From contig NZ_CP137642.1 of the NCBI RefSeq assembly GCF_033472595.1, positions 806,001 to 870,000 of the forward strand: a stretch of 64,000 nt of DNA, in the 5' to 3' direction. The translations under genes were made by a program, and so were the position numbers. Positions 40,102 to 48,886 of the stretch are shown in pieces. Source of the stretch: Methanoculleus receptaculi (lineage in GTDB: Archaea; Halobacteriota; Methanomicrobia; Methanomicrobiales; Methanoculleaceae). The stretch's first letter is position 1; each line of letters begins with the position of its first letter. Under the pieces are notes generated by a model. That model did no database searches. It worked only from the letters and a program-made list of their open reading frames with translations, and was not told the DNA's origin.

Positions 40102-40839
40102 TTACTCCTCCGACTCCCTGCTCTCTTCCATCTCAGCAGTCTCAGTCTTTTCTATCTCTGGCTCCAGCTCGGTCGAGGGCGGGCGGGTGAACGTCTCCTT
40201 CATGACGACCTTGCTGACCTCAGGATAGTATTCGAAGACCTGGCTGATCAGATTCCCCCGCCAGACCATCCAGCGCCGGTCATAGATGATATCATGAGGC
40301 AGCTCGAGTTCGACCGTCCCATCGGTGATCCTGAGATCGATATCGTTCCGGCGGGCGAAGATCCTGATGAGACCCCTGATCTGCTCCGCCTGATCCTCGA
40401 CCTTCTCGAGTATGCTGTAGGTGTAGTGCACGCTCTTCCCGGCGAAGGGATGGTTGAAGTCAACGACCGCGCGCCTCCCTATGACGCTGATGACCACACC
40501 CTCCCTGCCTTCGATGCTGACCCGCATCCCGGGTTCGGGCTTCTCGCGGAACTGCGTGACCGGGAAAGACCTCACCTCGTTCTCGTCGTGCTCTCCGAAC
40601 GCCTTCTCGGGCGGGATCTCGACCTCCCCTTCCGTGCCAACCTCCTTTCCGATCAGTTCCTCTTCAAGACCGGCAAGGATGTGGCGGCTTCCAAGGCGGA
40701 TGGTTACCGGGCCGTATTCCGCCATCTGATTGTAGATATCCTCTTCCTTTGCAATCTCCTCATCTGTAGTATCAAAAACGTCTCCACCGATACGCCCGGT
40801 GTATCTGATCCTGACAAAATCTCCTTCCTGAACTGCCAT
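40102..40839 (-). CDS. FKBP-type peptidyl-prolyl isomerase (SlyD-like)
   Basis: Speeds cis-trans isomerisation of proline bonds and acts as a folding helper. The FKBP core shows VQEGDFVRIRYTGRIGGDVFDTT at the start and VDFNHPFAGKSVHY near residue 150, with the insert-in-flap domain between them (AFGEHDENEVRSFP). A C-terminal extension of about 80 residues ends in an acidic tail. The long form is typical of archaeal FKBPs. I chose the ATG at 40839, six bases after GGTGA. Confidence 0.93.
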   Translation of the reverse strand: MAVQEGDFVRIRYTGRIGGDVFDTTDEEIAKEEDIYNQMAEYGPVTIRLGSRHILAGLEEELIGKEVGTEGEVEIPPEKAFGEHDENEVRSFPVTQFREKPEPGMRVSIEGREGVVISVIGRRAVVDFNHPFAGKSVHYTYSILEKVEDQAEQIRGLIRIFARRNDIDLRITDGTVELELPHDIIYDRRWMVWRGNLISQVFEYYPEVSKVVMKETFTRPPSTELEPEIEKTETAEMEESRESEE

Positions 40840-40989
40840 TTCCATTCACCATGGTTAGTTGGTGCACAGCAGCCTCCCGCTGCGGCATTCCCGCAGCGGT
40901 GCACCGCGCACTCCTGTCACATTGTTCCATTTCATTAGGATGGAATGGTATATATCATCATTCCAGAGAGCAAACCTGATGCGAGGGTT

Positions 40990-41517
40990 ATGCTAGAGGT
41001 GGAGGCAAAGTTTGCGGTCAGGGGTCTCGATGCCATCAGGTCCCGGCTGGAGGCGATGGGAGCGCGAAAGGGCAGGAGAGAACAGGAGCGGGACGTCTAT
41101 TACAACGCTCCGCACCGCGATTTCGGAGAGACCGATGAAGCGCTGCGGGTCCGGTACGATGATACCGGAGTCACCCTGACCTACAAAGGCCCGAAGGTTC
41201 GTGTTGGCGGCGCAAAGGCCCGGGAAGAGCATAACCTGGTGGTGAACTCCGGCGAGACCCTCGAGACGATGCTCTCCAGCCTTGGATTCCGGCGCGCAGC
41301 CACTGTCTCCAAGACGCGCGAGTTCTACTATATGGGAGGTGTGACCATAACACTCGACACCGTCGAGGGACTCGGGACGTTCATCGAGATCGAGATCCTG
41401 ACCGAAGACGGTAGAGACGATGCCGCCGCAAGGATTGGTGCGATTGCAAAAGAGGTGGGTGTAGATGGTCCACCGATCTACACCTCGTATCTTGAGATGC
41501 TGCTGTTCAAACGCTGA
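40990..41517 (+). CDS. CYTH-domain protein (class IV adenylate cyclase CyaB-like)
   Basis: About 175 residues forming a CYTH tunnel fold that binds triphosphate compounds. The defining E-X-E-X-K motif is at the very start (MLEVEAKFAV). Other family residues follow: ALRVRYDD, LTYKGPKV, and EIEILTEDG near the end. The family includes adenylate cyclase and thiamine triphosphatase, and the actual substrate is unknown. The ATG at 40990 is preceded by GAGGG. Its 3' end overlaps the convergent phosphoesterase gene by 11 bases. Confidence 0.88.
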   Translation: MLEVEAKFAVRGLDAIRSRLEAMGARKGRREQERDVYYNAPHRDFGETDEALRVRYDDTGVTLTYKGPKVRVGGAKAREEHNLVVNSGETLETMLSSLGFRRAATVSKTREFYYMGGVTITLDTVEGLGTFIEIEILTEDGRDDAAARIGAIAKEVGVDGPPIYTSYLEMLLFKR

Positions 41518-42148
41518 TCAGATCAATACGGATCTCTTTTGGCTCATTCCCGAAACGGATGAGAGCGCCGTATCCATCCGATGCAGGTCCCGGGTTGACG
41601 ATGGTGACACCGTCTGCCGTGGTGATCCCCCGTGCCTCATGGATGTGGGCGCAGCAGACCAGGTCGAAACCGGTCATGTGCTTTCTTATGCTCTGGCTGC
41701 CGACGTGGTTCGCGCCGACGGTGTCCAGCGTCTTGTATGGCGGCGCATGGCTGATCAGGACGTTGTGAACGTTCCGCTCCATGTACCTGACAATCCGCCC
41801 CAGTTCTTTATCGATCTCTTCTTCCGTCAGTTCAAACGGTGTGTCAAAGGGGGTCTTGTTCGAGCCCCCCAGCCCGGCGAATGTTACCTTGCCAAGGGAG
41901 ATCCAGGAGTTATGCAGACAGACCGCATCCGAACGCTCGAGCACGTCGACGATCTCGCGGGGATCGCAGTTGCCTGGTATTGCAAAACATGGCACCTCGA
42001 AGGAGGAGAGTAATGACTCTACAGGTTCAAGTGGACCGAAATTGGTTATGTCACCAGCGATTATGACCGCATCGTAGTCGTAGCCAAGAAAAGCGTCAAC
42101 TTTTCCGTAGTTTCCGTGCAGATCTGCTAGGAGGAGCACATCCATCAT
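41507..42148 (-). CDS. Metallophosphoesterase, YfcE-like
   Basis: A 213-residue calcineurin-like phosphoesterase. The metal-binding motifs are all visible and in order: LADLHGNY, AGDITNFG, IPGNCDP, ISHAPPY and CAHIHEARG. It probably cleaves phosphodiesters; the substrate cannot be told. It starts at 42148, three bases after the radical-SAM gene, so they may share a transcript. Confidence 0.92.
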   Translation of the reverse strand: MMDVLLLADLHGNYGKVDAFLGYDYDAVIIAGDITNFGPLEPVESLLSSFEVPCFAIPGNCDPREIVDVLERSDAVCLHNSWISLGKVTFAGLGGSNKTPFDTPFELTEEEIDKELGRIVRYMERNVHNVLISHAPPYKTLDTVGANHVGSQSIRKHMTGFDLVCCAHIHEARGITTADGVTIVNPGPASDGYGALIRFGNEPKEIRIDLISV

Positions 42149-42151
42149 GCT

Positions 42152-43264
42152 CTATAGATGAGGAGTGTGTCTAAAAAACCTTATCTCATGATCCATCCAC
42201 GAGCCGGTTATTCTGCCATCGAGCGCCAGTTTTCCAAGGACGCTCTCGGTCTCCGGAAGGAGCGGCCGGGGGCGGGCGTTTGAGAGCGGTGTCCCCGGCA
42301 GCGGCATGAAGTAGTGGATATGCGCCTTCCCGGCCCGCGTCACCTCCCTCACCAGGTCGAGCGTTGCGCGCTGGTCATCATCGGTCTCAAATGGCAGCCC
42401 CAGGATGAAATCGACGACCGGAACGAGCCCGTATTCGCGGCAGAGGTCGACGGCGGAAAGGACGTCCTGGACCGTATGCCCCCGGTGCAGACGGCGCAGC
42501 ACCGCATCACTCCCCGACTGCGCCCCAAAGTGAAGACGGGTGTTGGCGCAGTGGCCGGTCACGAGTTCAAGGGACTCTCGCGAGACGCACTCCGGGCGCA
42601 CCTCGCCCGGAAATGTGCCAAAGAAGACCCGCCGACCATCGAGTTGCCGGAGGAGCCGTTCTACCCTGTCAAGCCGCAGATGGATGCCGTCAGAGCCGTA
42701 GGCAAAGGCGTTCGGGGCTACGAACCGGATATCCCGGTAGCGCGAGGCGTAGCGGACGATCTCGTCGATGGAGCGGTGGCGCATACACCGCCCGAAGAGG
42801 CGCGGCGTCTGGCAGTAGCCGCAGGAGAATGGGCATCCCCTCGTTATCTCGACAAAACCCTTGATACGCGAGAAGGGCGGGTAACCGTCGAGGAGAACGG
42901 TGTGTTGTGCAGGGGTGTAGCCCGCAGAGGTGGCAACCCCTGGAGGAGCGTTCCGCCCATCCTCGATGGCGGCAAGAAGCGCCGGGAGGGTGTACTCGCC
43001 CTCCCCGACGACGACGTAATCGGCGTATTCGGCCACCTCACGGTAGCAGGCGGAGGCATGAGGCCCGCCGACAATCGTTATACAGTCTGCGCCGGCGATC
43101 TCATCACGGTAGACGCGCTCGTTGATAGAGTTCAGGCTGTAGATGGTGACGTCCGGCCGGGGGCCGTCCGCCACATCGAGTTCGTAGCCGTGCACCTCGC
43201 ACGCCGCAGCAAGCGCGGCGAGGGTGTTCCTCGCCTGGGGGATGTATCGCCAGTATACCCTCAT
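42152..43264 (-). CDS. B12-binding/radical SAM protein (MJ1487-like)
   Basis: The N-terminal part resembles a B12-binding Rossmann domain (DVTIYSLNSINERVYRDEI, ITIVGGPHASACYREV, VVVGEGEYTLPALL). The radical SAM core then carries the cluster motif CPFSCGYCQ, a Cys-X3-Cys-X2-Cys, near residue 155. The later DFILGLPFETDDD strand is typical of elongator-type radical SAM enzymes. The product is unknown. The ATG at 43264 (MRVYWRYIPQARN) is chosen over an earlier in-frame ATG. The first 49 bases of the gene are copied twice at the junctions of the triplicated region. Confidence 0.85.
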   Translation of the reverse strand: MRVYWRYIPQARNTLAALAAACEVHGYELDVADGPRPDVTIYSLNSINERVYRDEIAGADCITIVGGPHASACYREVAEYADYVVVGEGEYTLPALLAAIEDGRNAPPGVATSAGYTPAQHTVLLDGYPPFSRIKGFVEITRGCPFSCGYCQTPRLFGRCMRHRSIDEIVRYASRYRDIRFVAPNAFAYGSDGIHLRLDRVERLLRQLDGRRVFFGTFPGEVRPECVSRESLELVTGHCANTRLHFGAQSGSDAVLRRLHRGHTVQDVLSAVDLCREYGLVPVVDFILGLPFETDDDQRATLDLVREVTRAGKAHIHYFMPLPGTPLSNARPRPLLPETESVLGKLALDGRITGSWMDHEIRFFRHTPHL

Positions 43265-43302
43265 ATCACGGGTTTTGCGGGCGTGCCGGGTGCTCAAAGC
43301 GT

Positions 43303-43722
43303 TCAGACTGACTTCTCCCAGCCCTGGCCCATGTCAACGATCGGGCGGACCTCCGTGACCTCAAATGTCAGCGTGGCGTGCATCATCTTCGCCGCATCCT
43401 CGCCCAGTGCCGCTGCAACCTCTCTCTTGTAGTCCTCAAGTTTCTTACCCGAGGTCGCGCAGTCCTTCAGTTTCAGGTAGACCCGCAGACCCTTCCAGTC
43501 CATGAGGGTCTCCCCTGGTTCGAGGATGGTGTAGACGGCATGGGGATTCTGCTGCAGGTAGTCGAGAGTGCGGTTCTTTCCAAGCCCCATAACGACGGTC
43601 TTCTCGTCGACCATCTGCGGCGAGCCGAAGAGAGCTGCGTTTACCTTTCCCTCTCTGTTAGCGGTGCTCAGGATGCCTATCCTTGGCTGTTTGTTGAAGT
43701 AGTCCATCAATCTGGATGACAT
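43303..43722 (-). CDS. Pyridoxamine-phosphate-oxidase-like FMN protein, copy 1
   Basis: A 139-residue split-barrel protein of the PNPOx-like superfamily, likely binding FMN or F420 and reducing a small substrate. It starts MSSRLMDYFNKQPRIGILSTAN, the usual opening strand, with VVMGLGKNRTLDYLQQNP in the middle, a typical flavin-site stretch. It ends DMGQGWEKSV. It differs from copies 2 and 3 by Gln for Arg in SPQMVDEKT. It starts 38 bases before the radical-SAM start and reads in the same direction. Confidence 0.85.
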   Translation of the reverse strand: MSSRLMDYFNKQPRIGILSTANREGKVNAALFGSPQMVDEKTVVMGLGKNRTLDYLQQNPHAVYTILEPGETLMDWKGLRVYLKLKDCATSGKKLEDYKREVAAALGEDAAKMMHATLTFEVTEVRPIVDMGQGWEKSV

Positions 43723-43831
43723 AATTCTTTCCTCCTATCGATTCGAAAATTGTCACTTCTGGGTAAAAAAGGTATGGTTGAGTGCCCTTCCGGCGCGCAA
43801 ATGAAACATTTTCAGCCGCGTCCGCCCAGTT

Positions 43832-44638
43832 TCAGTAGCCTGTGGCGTAGTAGTAGCCGTTTTCTCTGTGGATATGAACCGGAACGCGGAAGAGTTCGCC
43901 GATATTTCTCTCAGTCAGCACCTCGGCCTTTTCGCGGTCCATCACGATCGCACCATCCCGCATCAGAACCACCCGCGAGATTTCCGGGATGATATCATGG
44001 AGGTTGTGCGTCACCAGGACGATTCCCGTCCCCGACCTGGCAATCTTTCTAAGGGTCTTTCGGAAGGAGTGGAGCGCGTGCAGGTCGAGACTGTTTGTGG
44101 GTTCGTCGAGTACGAGAGTGCCCGGGTCGTGGACGAGCGCCCTTCCGATCAGAAGCCTGCGGGCCTCACCCGAGGAGACCTCCGTCATCGGCCGGTCGGC
44201 GAGGTGGGCGACATCCAGGAACTCGAGGATATCGTCCGCCTTCTGCTCCATCGCCGGTGTCACCTCATGGTAGAAGAGCCCGATGCTCGAGAAGAACCCG
44301 GAGAGCACAACCTCGCGCCCCGAGATCCCGCGGGTGAAGGTATACTGGAGGTCGCCGGAGACGAGCCCGATGTGCGATCGGAGGTCAAAGGCATCCCATG
44401 TATCAAGCCCGCAGAACCGAAAGACAGTCTCCGAGCCCGGCGAGGAGGGGTAGTATTCCCGGGTGACCGCCCGGATGAGCGACGATTTCCCGGCGCCGTT
44501 TGGCCCGAGAATGGCGAGATGCTCGCCCTCCTGTATCGTGAGCGAGATGGAGTCAAGGAGTCTATGGCCGCCCCGGACAATGGTGACGTTTCGAAACTCG
44601 ATGAGCGGGTGGTGGGGAGAGTGGTCTTCAGCCGTCAT
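43832..44638 (-). CDS. ABC transporter ATP-binding protein, copy 1
   Basis: A 268-residue ABC ATPase from the ATG at 44638 (MTAEDHSPHHPLIEF). Walker A is GPNGAGKSSL, the signature is VSSGEARRLL, and Walker B is LVLDEPTNSLD with the switch His in VTHNLHD. No permease or binding protein is nearby, so it may be a stand-alone ATPase related to the YlmA/ModF group. The frame continues upstream of the ATG to 44953, but that part is non-coding in character. It has Pro in FRVPVHIH where copies 2 and 3 have Gln. Confidence 0.88.
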   Translation of the reverse strand: MTAEDHSPHHPLIEFRNVTIVRGGHRLLDSISLTIQEGEHLAILGPNGAGKSSLIRAVTREYYPSSPGSETVFRFCGLDTWDAFDLRSHIGLVSGDLQYTFTRGISGREVVLSGFFSSIGLFYHEVTPAMEQKADDILEFLDVAHLADRPMTEVSSGEARRLLIGRALVHDPGTLVLDEPTNSLDLHALHSFRKTLRKIARSGTGIVLVTHNLHDIIPEISRVVLMRDGAIVMDREKAEVLTERNIGELFRVPVHIHRENGYYYATGY

Positions 44639-45062
44639 CTTGACCGCTCCGTCGCGTGGGTGTTCTGGTAGAGGGATTCCATCGAACCTCGCCGCTCTGT
44701 ATGTTGGACGGCTCTCTTCAAAAGGTAACCTTCTCTCGTGGCGCGGGGCGGCGGGGTGTTCTGCAAGTATATACCGTTCCGGGGTATGCAGAGACGAGGG
44801 AGGGAAAGTTTCCTTTCCCCTCCATAGATACAGTGCCACCGTGGAGACCTCTTCTCTGGTGTCAATGTGAACGCCCTCACCGAAATCCCATTCCTGCCAA
44901 CGCGAACGACTCGATGGCATCGGTGAACCGGCTTGATAGCCCCCCGCATACAACCAGGAGACGCTGGCCGGGTTTGTGTCACAGAATCGTTGATCTGATG
45001 GCCTCTACTCGCCCATCGTGCAGACCATAAGATTAATCCCCCCTCCCCTGGAACAGAGCCAT
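44639..45062. other. Non-coding spacer of the repeated unit, copy 1
   Basis: This divergent promoter region lies between the ABC and DUF169 genes and recurs at 47166-47590 and 49694-50117. It has a 7-bp hairpin (GGGAAAG 44802-44808 with CTTTCCC 44813-44819). Its segment 44821-44930 resembles the intergenic region at 36370-36475, and 44986-45002 resembles 39992-40008. I see no gene in it. Confidence 0.5.
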
Positions 45063-45959
45063 ATGGACACAGAACTGCGCGACACCTACATCAGGCTTCA
45101 CGGGACCTGCTTCCCGGGAGCCGAACTCCCGATCACCTTTGAGGTCGGGGGAGCGACGGAGGGTGTGGAGGAGATCCCTCCCCCTAAAGGCTGGAGATGC
45201 TTCGTCTGTGACGTCGCCAGGGTGCGGAAGGGCCAGAGCCTCGCCTTCTCTGAAGACTCGATCGGCTGCCGCGGCGGGAGGTTTTACCTCGGTTACGACA
45301 CCGAAAGAGCTCCCGACTTCCGCTACTTCCTCTCATACGGCAAGCCAGGCGTCGTTGAGGGAGAGCGATACCGGCAGACTCCCGAACTGGTTGACGAACT
45401 CGACCGGGGGACAGCCCGGATACCGACGAAGGGAAAGAGCATCGTCTTCAAGCGCTGGGACAACCTGACCGCTGCAGACAACCCTGACGCCGTGGTCTTC
45501 TTCGTCCGGCCCGAGGTGATCTCCGGGCTCTTTACGCTTGCAAACTTCGATCGGCCCGACCCCTGCGGGGTTATCTGTCCGTTCGGCGCCGGGTGCAGCT
45601 CGGTCTTTCACTACCCCTGGCTTGAGCAGCAGAGCGATGACCCAAAGGCCGTTCTCGGGCTGTTTGACCCTTCGGCACGGCCCTGCGTGCCGGTTGATGT
45701 CCTGACGATGGCGTTCCCCATGAAGAAGTTTGAGAAGGTCAGCGGCGAGGGTGTTCCTCGCCTGGGGGATGTATCGCCAGTATACCCTCATATCACGGGT
45801 TTTGCTGGCGTGCCGGGTGCTCAAAGCGTTCAGACCGACTTCTCCCAGCCCTGGCCCATGTCAACGATCGGGCGGACCTCCGTGACCTCAAACGTCAGCG
45901 TGGCGTGCATCATCTTCGCCGCATCCTCGCCCAGTGCCGCTGCAACCTCTCTCTTGTAG
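45063..45959 (+). pseudogene. DUF169 protein, copy 1, 3' truncated and fused to foreign sequence
   Basis: The frame starts at ATG 45063 (MDTELRDTYIRLHGTCFPG) and is DUF169-like up to FPMKKFEKV near 45740. It then runs across the duplication junction into antisense radical-SAM and split-barrel sequence for about 72 codons. The natural end, present in copy 3, is lost. Conserved cysteines (CFVCDVARV and CGVICPFGAGC) remain. The tail overlaps the 3' end of split-barrel copy 2. It may be inactive, or it may make a 298-residue fusion protein. Confidence 0.8.
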
Positions 45960-46249
45960 TCCTCAAGTTTCTTACCCGAGGTTGCGCAGTCCTTCAGTTT
46001 CAGGTAGACCCGCAGACCCTTCCAGTCCATGAGGGTCTCCCCCGGTTCGAGGATGGTGTAGACGGCATGGGGATTCTGCTGCAGGTAGTCGAGAGTGCGG
46101 TTCTTTCCAAGCCCCATAACGACGGTCTTCTCGTCGACCATCCGCGGCGAGCCGAAGAGAGCCGCGTTTACCTTTCCCTCTCTGTTAGCGGTGCTCAGGA
46201 TGCCTATCCTTGGCTGTTTGTTGAAGTAGTCCATCAATCTGGATGACAT
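45830..46249 (-). CDS. Pyridoxamine-phosphate-oxidase-like FMN protein, copy 2
   Basis: Complete 139-residue copy, identical to copy 3 at the protein level and one residue from copy 1 (SPRMVDEKT). Its upstream region is the same as in copy 1, so the promoter should be equal. Upstream of its stop the sequence is the 49-base remnant of the radical-SAM 5' end (45743-45791). Confidence 0.85.
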   Translation of the reverse strand: MSSRLMDYFNKQPRIGILSTANREGKVNAALFGSPRMVDEKTVVMGLGKNRTLDYLQQNPHAVYTILEPGETLMDWKGLRVYLKLKDCATSGKKLEDYKREVAAALGEDAAKMMHATLTFEVTEVRPIVDMGQGWEKSV

Positions 46250-46358
46250 AATTCTTTCCTCCTATCGATCCGAAAATTGTCACTTCTGGGTAAAAAAGGT
46301 ATGGGTGAGTGCCCTTCCGGCGCGCAAATGAAACATTTTCAGCCGCGTCCGCCCAATT

Positions 46359-47165
46359 TCAGTAGCCTGTGGCGTAGTAGTAGCCGTTTTCTCTGTGGAT
46401 ATGAACCTGAACGCGGAAGAGTTCGCCGATATTTCTCTCAGTCAGCACCTCAGCCTTTTCGCCGTCCATCACGATCGCACCATCCCGCATCAGGACGACC
46501 CGCGAGATTTCCGGGATGATATCATGGAGGTTGTGCGTCACCAGGATGATTCCCGTCCCCGACCTGGCAATCTTTCTAAGGGTCTTTCGGAAGGAGTGGA
46601 GCGCGTGCAGGTCGAGACTGTTTGTGGGTTCGTCGAGTACGAGAGTGCCCGGGTCGTGGACGAGCGCCCTTCCGATCAGAAGCCTGCGGGCCTCGCCCGA
46701 GGAGACCTCCGTCATCGGCCGGTCGGCGAGGTGGGCGACATCCAGGAACTCGAGGATATCGTCCGCCTTCTGCTCCATCGCCGGTGTCACCTCATGGTAG
46801 AAGAGCCCGATGCTCGAGAAGAACCCGGAGAGCACAACCTCGCGGCCCGAGATCCCGCGGGTGAAGGTATACTGGAGGTCGCCGGAGACGAGCCCGATGT
46901 GGGACCGGAGGTCAAAGGCATCCCATGTATCAAGCCCGCGGAACCGAAAGACAGTCTCCGAGCCCGGCGAGGAGGGGTAGTATTCCCGCGTGATCGCCCG
47001 GATGAGCGACGATTTCCCGGCGCCGTTTGGCCCGAGAATGGCGAGATGCTCGCCCTCCTGTATCGTGAGCGAGACGGCGTCAAGGAGTCTATGGCCGCCC
47101 CGGACAATGGTGACGTTTCGAAACTCGATGAGCGGGTGGGGGGGAGAGTGGTCTTCAGCCGTCAT
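46359..47165 (-). CDS. ABC transporter ATP-binding protein, copy 2
   Basis: Complete 268-residue copy with the same Walker A, signature and Walker B motifs. It differs from copy 1 at several sites along the whole gene: LLDAVSLTIQ for LLDSISLTIQ, FRFRGLDTW for FRFCGLDTW, RAITREYY for RAVTREYY, and MDGEKAEV for MDREKAEV. None touches a catalytic motif. It is therefore the most diverged of the three copies. Confidence 0.88.
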   Translation of the reverse strand: MTAEDHSPPHPLIEFRNVTIVRGGHRLLDAVSLTIQEGEHLAILGPNGAGKSSLIRAITREYYPSSPGSETVFRFRGLDTWDAFDLRSHIGLVSGDLQYTFTRGISGREVVLSGFFSSIGLFYHEVTPAMEQKADDILEFLDVAHLADRPMTEVSSGEARRLLIGRALVHDPGTLVLDEPTNSLDLHALHSFRKTLRKIARSGTGIILVTHNLHDIIPEISRVVLMRDGAIVMDGEKAEVLTERNIGELFRVQVHIHRENGYYYATGY

Positions 47166-47590
47166 CTTGACCGCTCCGTCGCGTGGGTGTTCTGGTAGAG
47201 GGATTCCATCGAACCTCGCCGCTCTGTATTGTTGGACGGCTCTCTTCAAAAGGTAACCTTCTCTCGTGGCGCCGGGCGGCGAGGTGTTCTGCAAGTATAT
47301 ACCGTTCCGGGGTATGCAGAGACGAGGGAGGGAAAGTTTCCTTTCCCCTCCATAGATACAGTGCCACCGTGGAGACCTCTTCTCTGGTGTCAATGTGAAC
47401 AACCTCACCGAAATCCCATTCCTGCCAACGCGAACGACTCGATGGCATCGGTGAACCGGCTTGATAGCCCCCCGCATACAACCAGGAGATGCTGGCCGGG
47501 TTTGTGTCACAGAATCGTTGATCTGATGGCCTCTACTCGCCCATCGTGCAGACCATAAGATTAATCCCCCCTCCCCTGGAACAGAGCCAT

Positions 47591-48487
47591 ATGGACACAG
47601 AACTGCGCGACACCTACATCAGGCTTCACGGGACCTGCTTCCCGGGAGCCGAACTCCCGATCACCTTTGAGGTCGGGGGAGCGACGGAGGGTGTGGAGGA
47701 GATCCCTCCCCCTAAAGGCTGGAGATGCTTCGTCTGTGACGTCGCCAGGGTGCGGAGGGGCCAGAGCCTCGCATTCTCTGAAGACTCGATCGGCTGCCGC
47801 GGCGGGAGGTTTTACCTCGGTTACGACACCGAAAGAGCTCCCGACTTCCGCTACTTCCTCTCATACGGCAAGCCCGGCGTCGTTGAGGGAGAGCGATACC
47901 GGCAGACTCCCGAACTGGTTGACGAACTCGACCGGGGGACAGCCCGGATACCGACGAAGGGAAAGAGCATCGTCTTCAAGCGCTGGGACAACCTGACCGC
48001 TGCAGACAACCCTGACGCCGTGGTCTTCTTCGTCCGGCCCGAGGTGATCTCCGGGCTCTTTACGCTTGCAAACTTCGATCGGCCCGATCCCTGCGGGGTT
48101 ATCTGTCCGTTCGGCGCCGGGTGCAGCTCGGTCTTTCACTACCCCTGGCTTGAGCAGCAGAGCGATGACCCAAAGGCCGTTCTCGGGCTGTTTGACCCTT
48201 CGGCACGGCCCTGCGTGCCGGTTGATGTCCTGACGATGGCGTTCCCCATGAAGAAGTTTGAGAAGGTCATCGGCGAGGGTGTTCCTCGCCTGGGGGATGT
48301 ATCGCCAGTATACCCTCATATCACGGGTTTTGCTGGCGTGCCGGGTGCTCAAAGCGTTCAGACCGACTTCTCCCAGCCCTGGCCCATGTCAACGATCGGG
48401 CGGACCTCCGTGACCTCAAACGTCAGCGTGGCGTGCATCATCTTCGCCGCATCCTCGCCCAGTGCCGCTGCAACCTCTCTCTTGTAG
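47591..48487 (+). pseudogene. DUF169 protein, copy 2, 3' truncated and fused
   Basis: Same arrangement as copy 1. The DUF169 part runs from ATG 47591 to KKFEKVIG near 48273, and the frame continues into antisense sequence to 48487. It has Arg in VRRGQSLAF where copies 1 and 3 have Lys. The natural C-terminus is missing. The junction base differs from that of copy 1 (GTCATCGGCG against GTCAGCGGCG). Confidence 0.8.
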
Positions 48488-48777
48488 TCCTCAAGTTTCT
48501 TACCCGAGGTTGCGCAGTCCTTCAGTTTCAGGTAGACCCGCAGACCCTTCCAGTCCATGAGGGTCTCCCCCGGTTCGAGGATGGTGTAGACGGCATGGGG
48601 ATTCTGCTGCAGGTAGTCGAGAGTGCGGTTCTTTCCAAGCCCCATAACGACGGTCTTCTCGTCGACCATCCGCGGCGAGCCGAAGAGAGCCGCGTTTACC
48701 TTTCCCTCTCTGTTAGCGGTGCTCAGGATGCCTATCCTTGGCTGTTTGTTGAAGTAGTCCATCAATCTGGATGACAT
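48358..48777 (-). CDS. Pyridoxamine-phosphate-oxidase-like FMN protein, copy 3
   Basis: Complete 139-residue copy, same protein as copy 2. It lies in the left part of unit 3, which matches unit 2 at the sites where units 1 and 2 differ. Confidence 0.85.
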   Translation of the reverse strand: MSSRLMDYFNKQPRIGILSTANREGKVNAALFGSPRMVDEKTVVMGLGKNRTLDYLQQNPHAVYTILEPGETLMDWKGLRVYLKLKDCATSGKKLEDYKREVAAALGEDAAKMMHATLTFEVTEVRPIVDMGQGWEKSV

Positions 48778-48886
48778 AATTCTTTCCTCCTATCGATCCG
48801 AAAATTGTCACTTCTGGGTAAAAAAGGTATGGTTGAGTGCCCTTCCGGCGCGCAAATGAAACATTTTCAGCCGCGTCCGCCCAATT

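Noticed and set aside
43868-44671. 267-codon plus-strand frame opposite the ABC ATPase gene (and its copies)
   Set aside because: It mirrors the ABC gene codon for codon and has no family features of its own.
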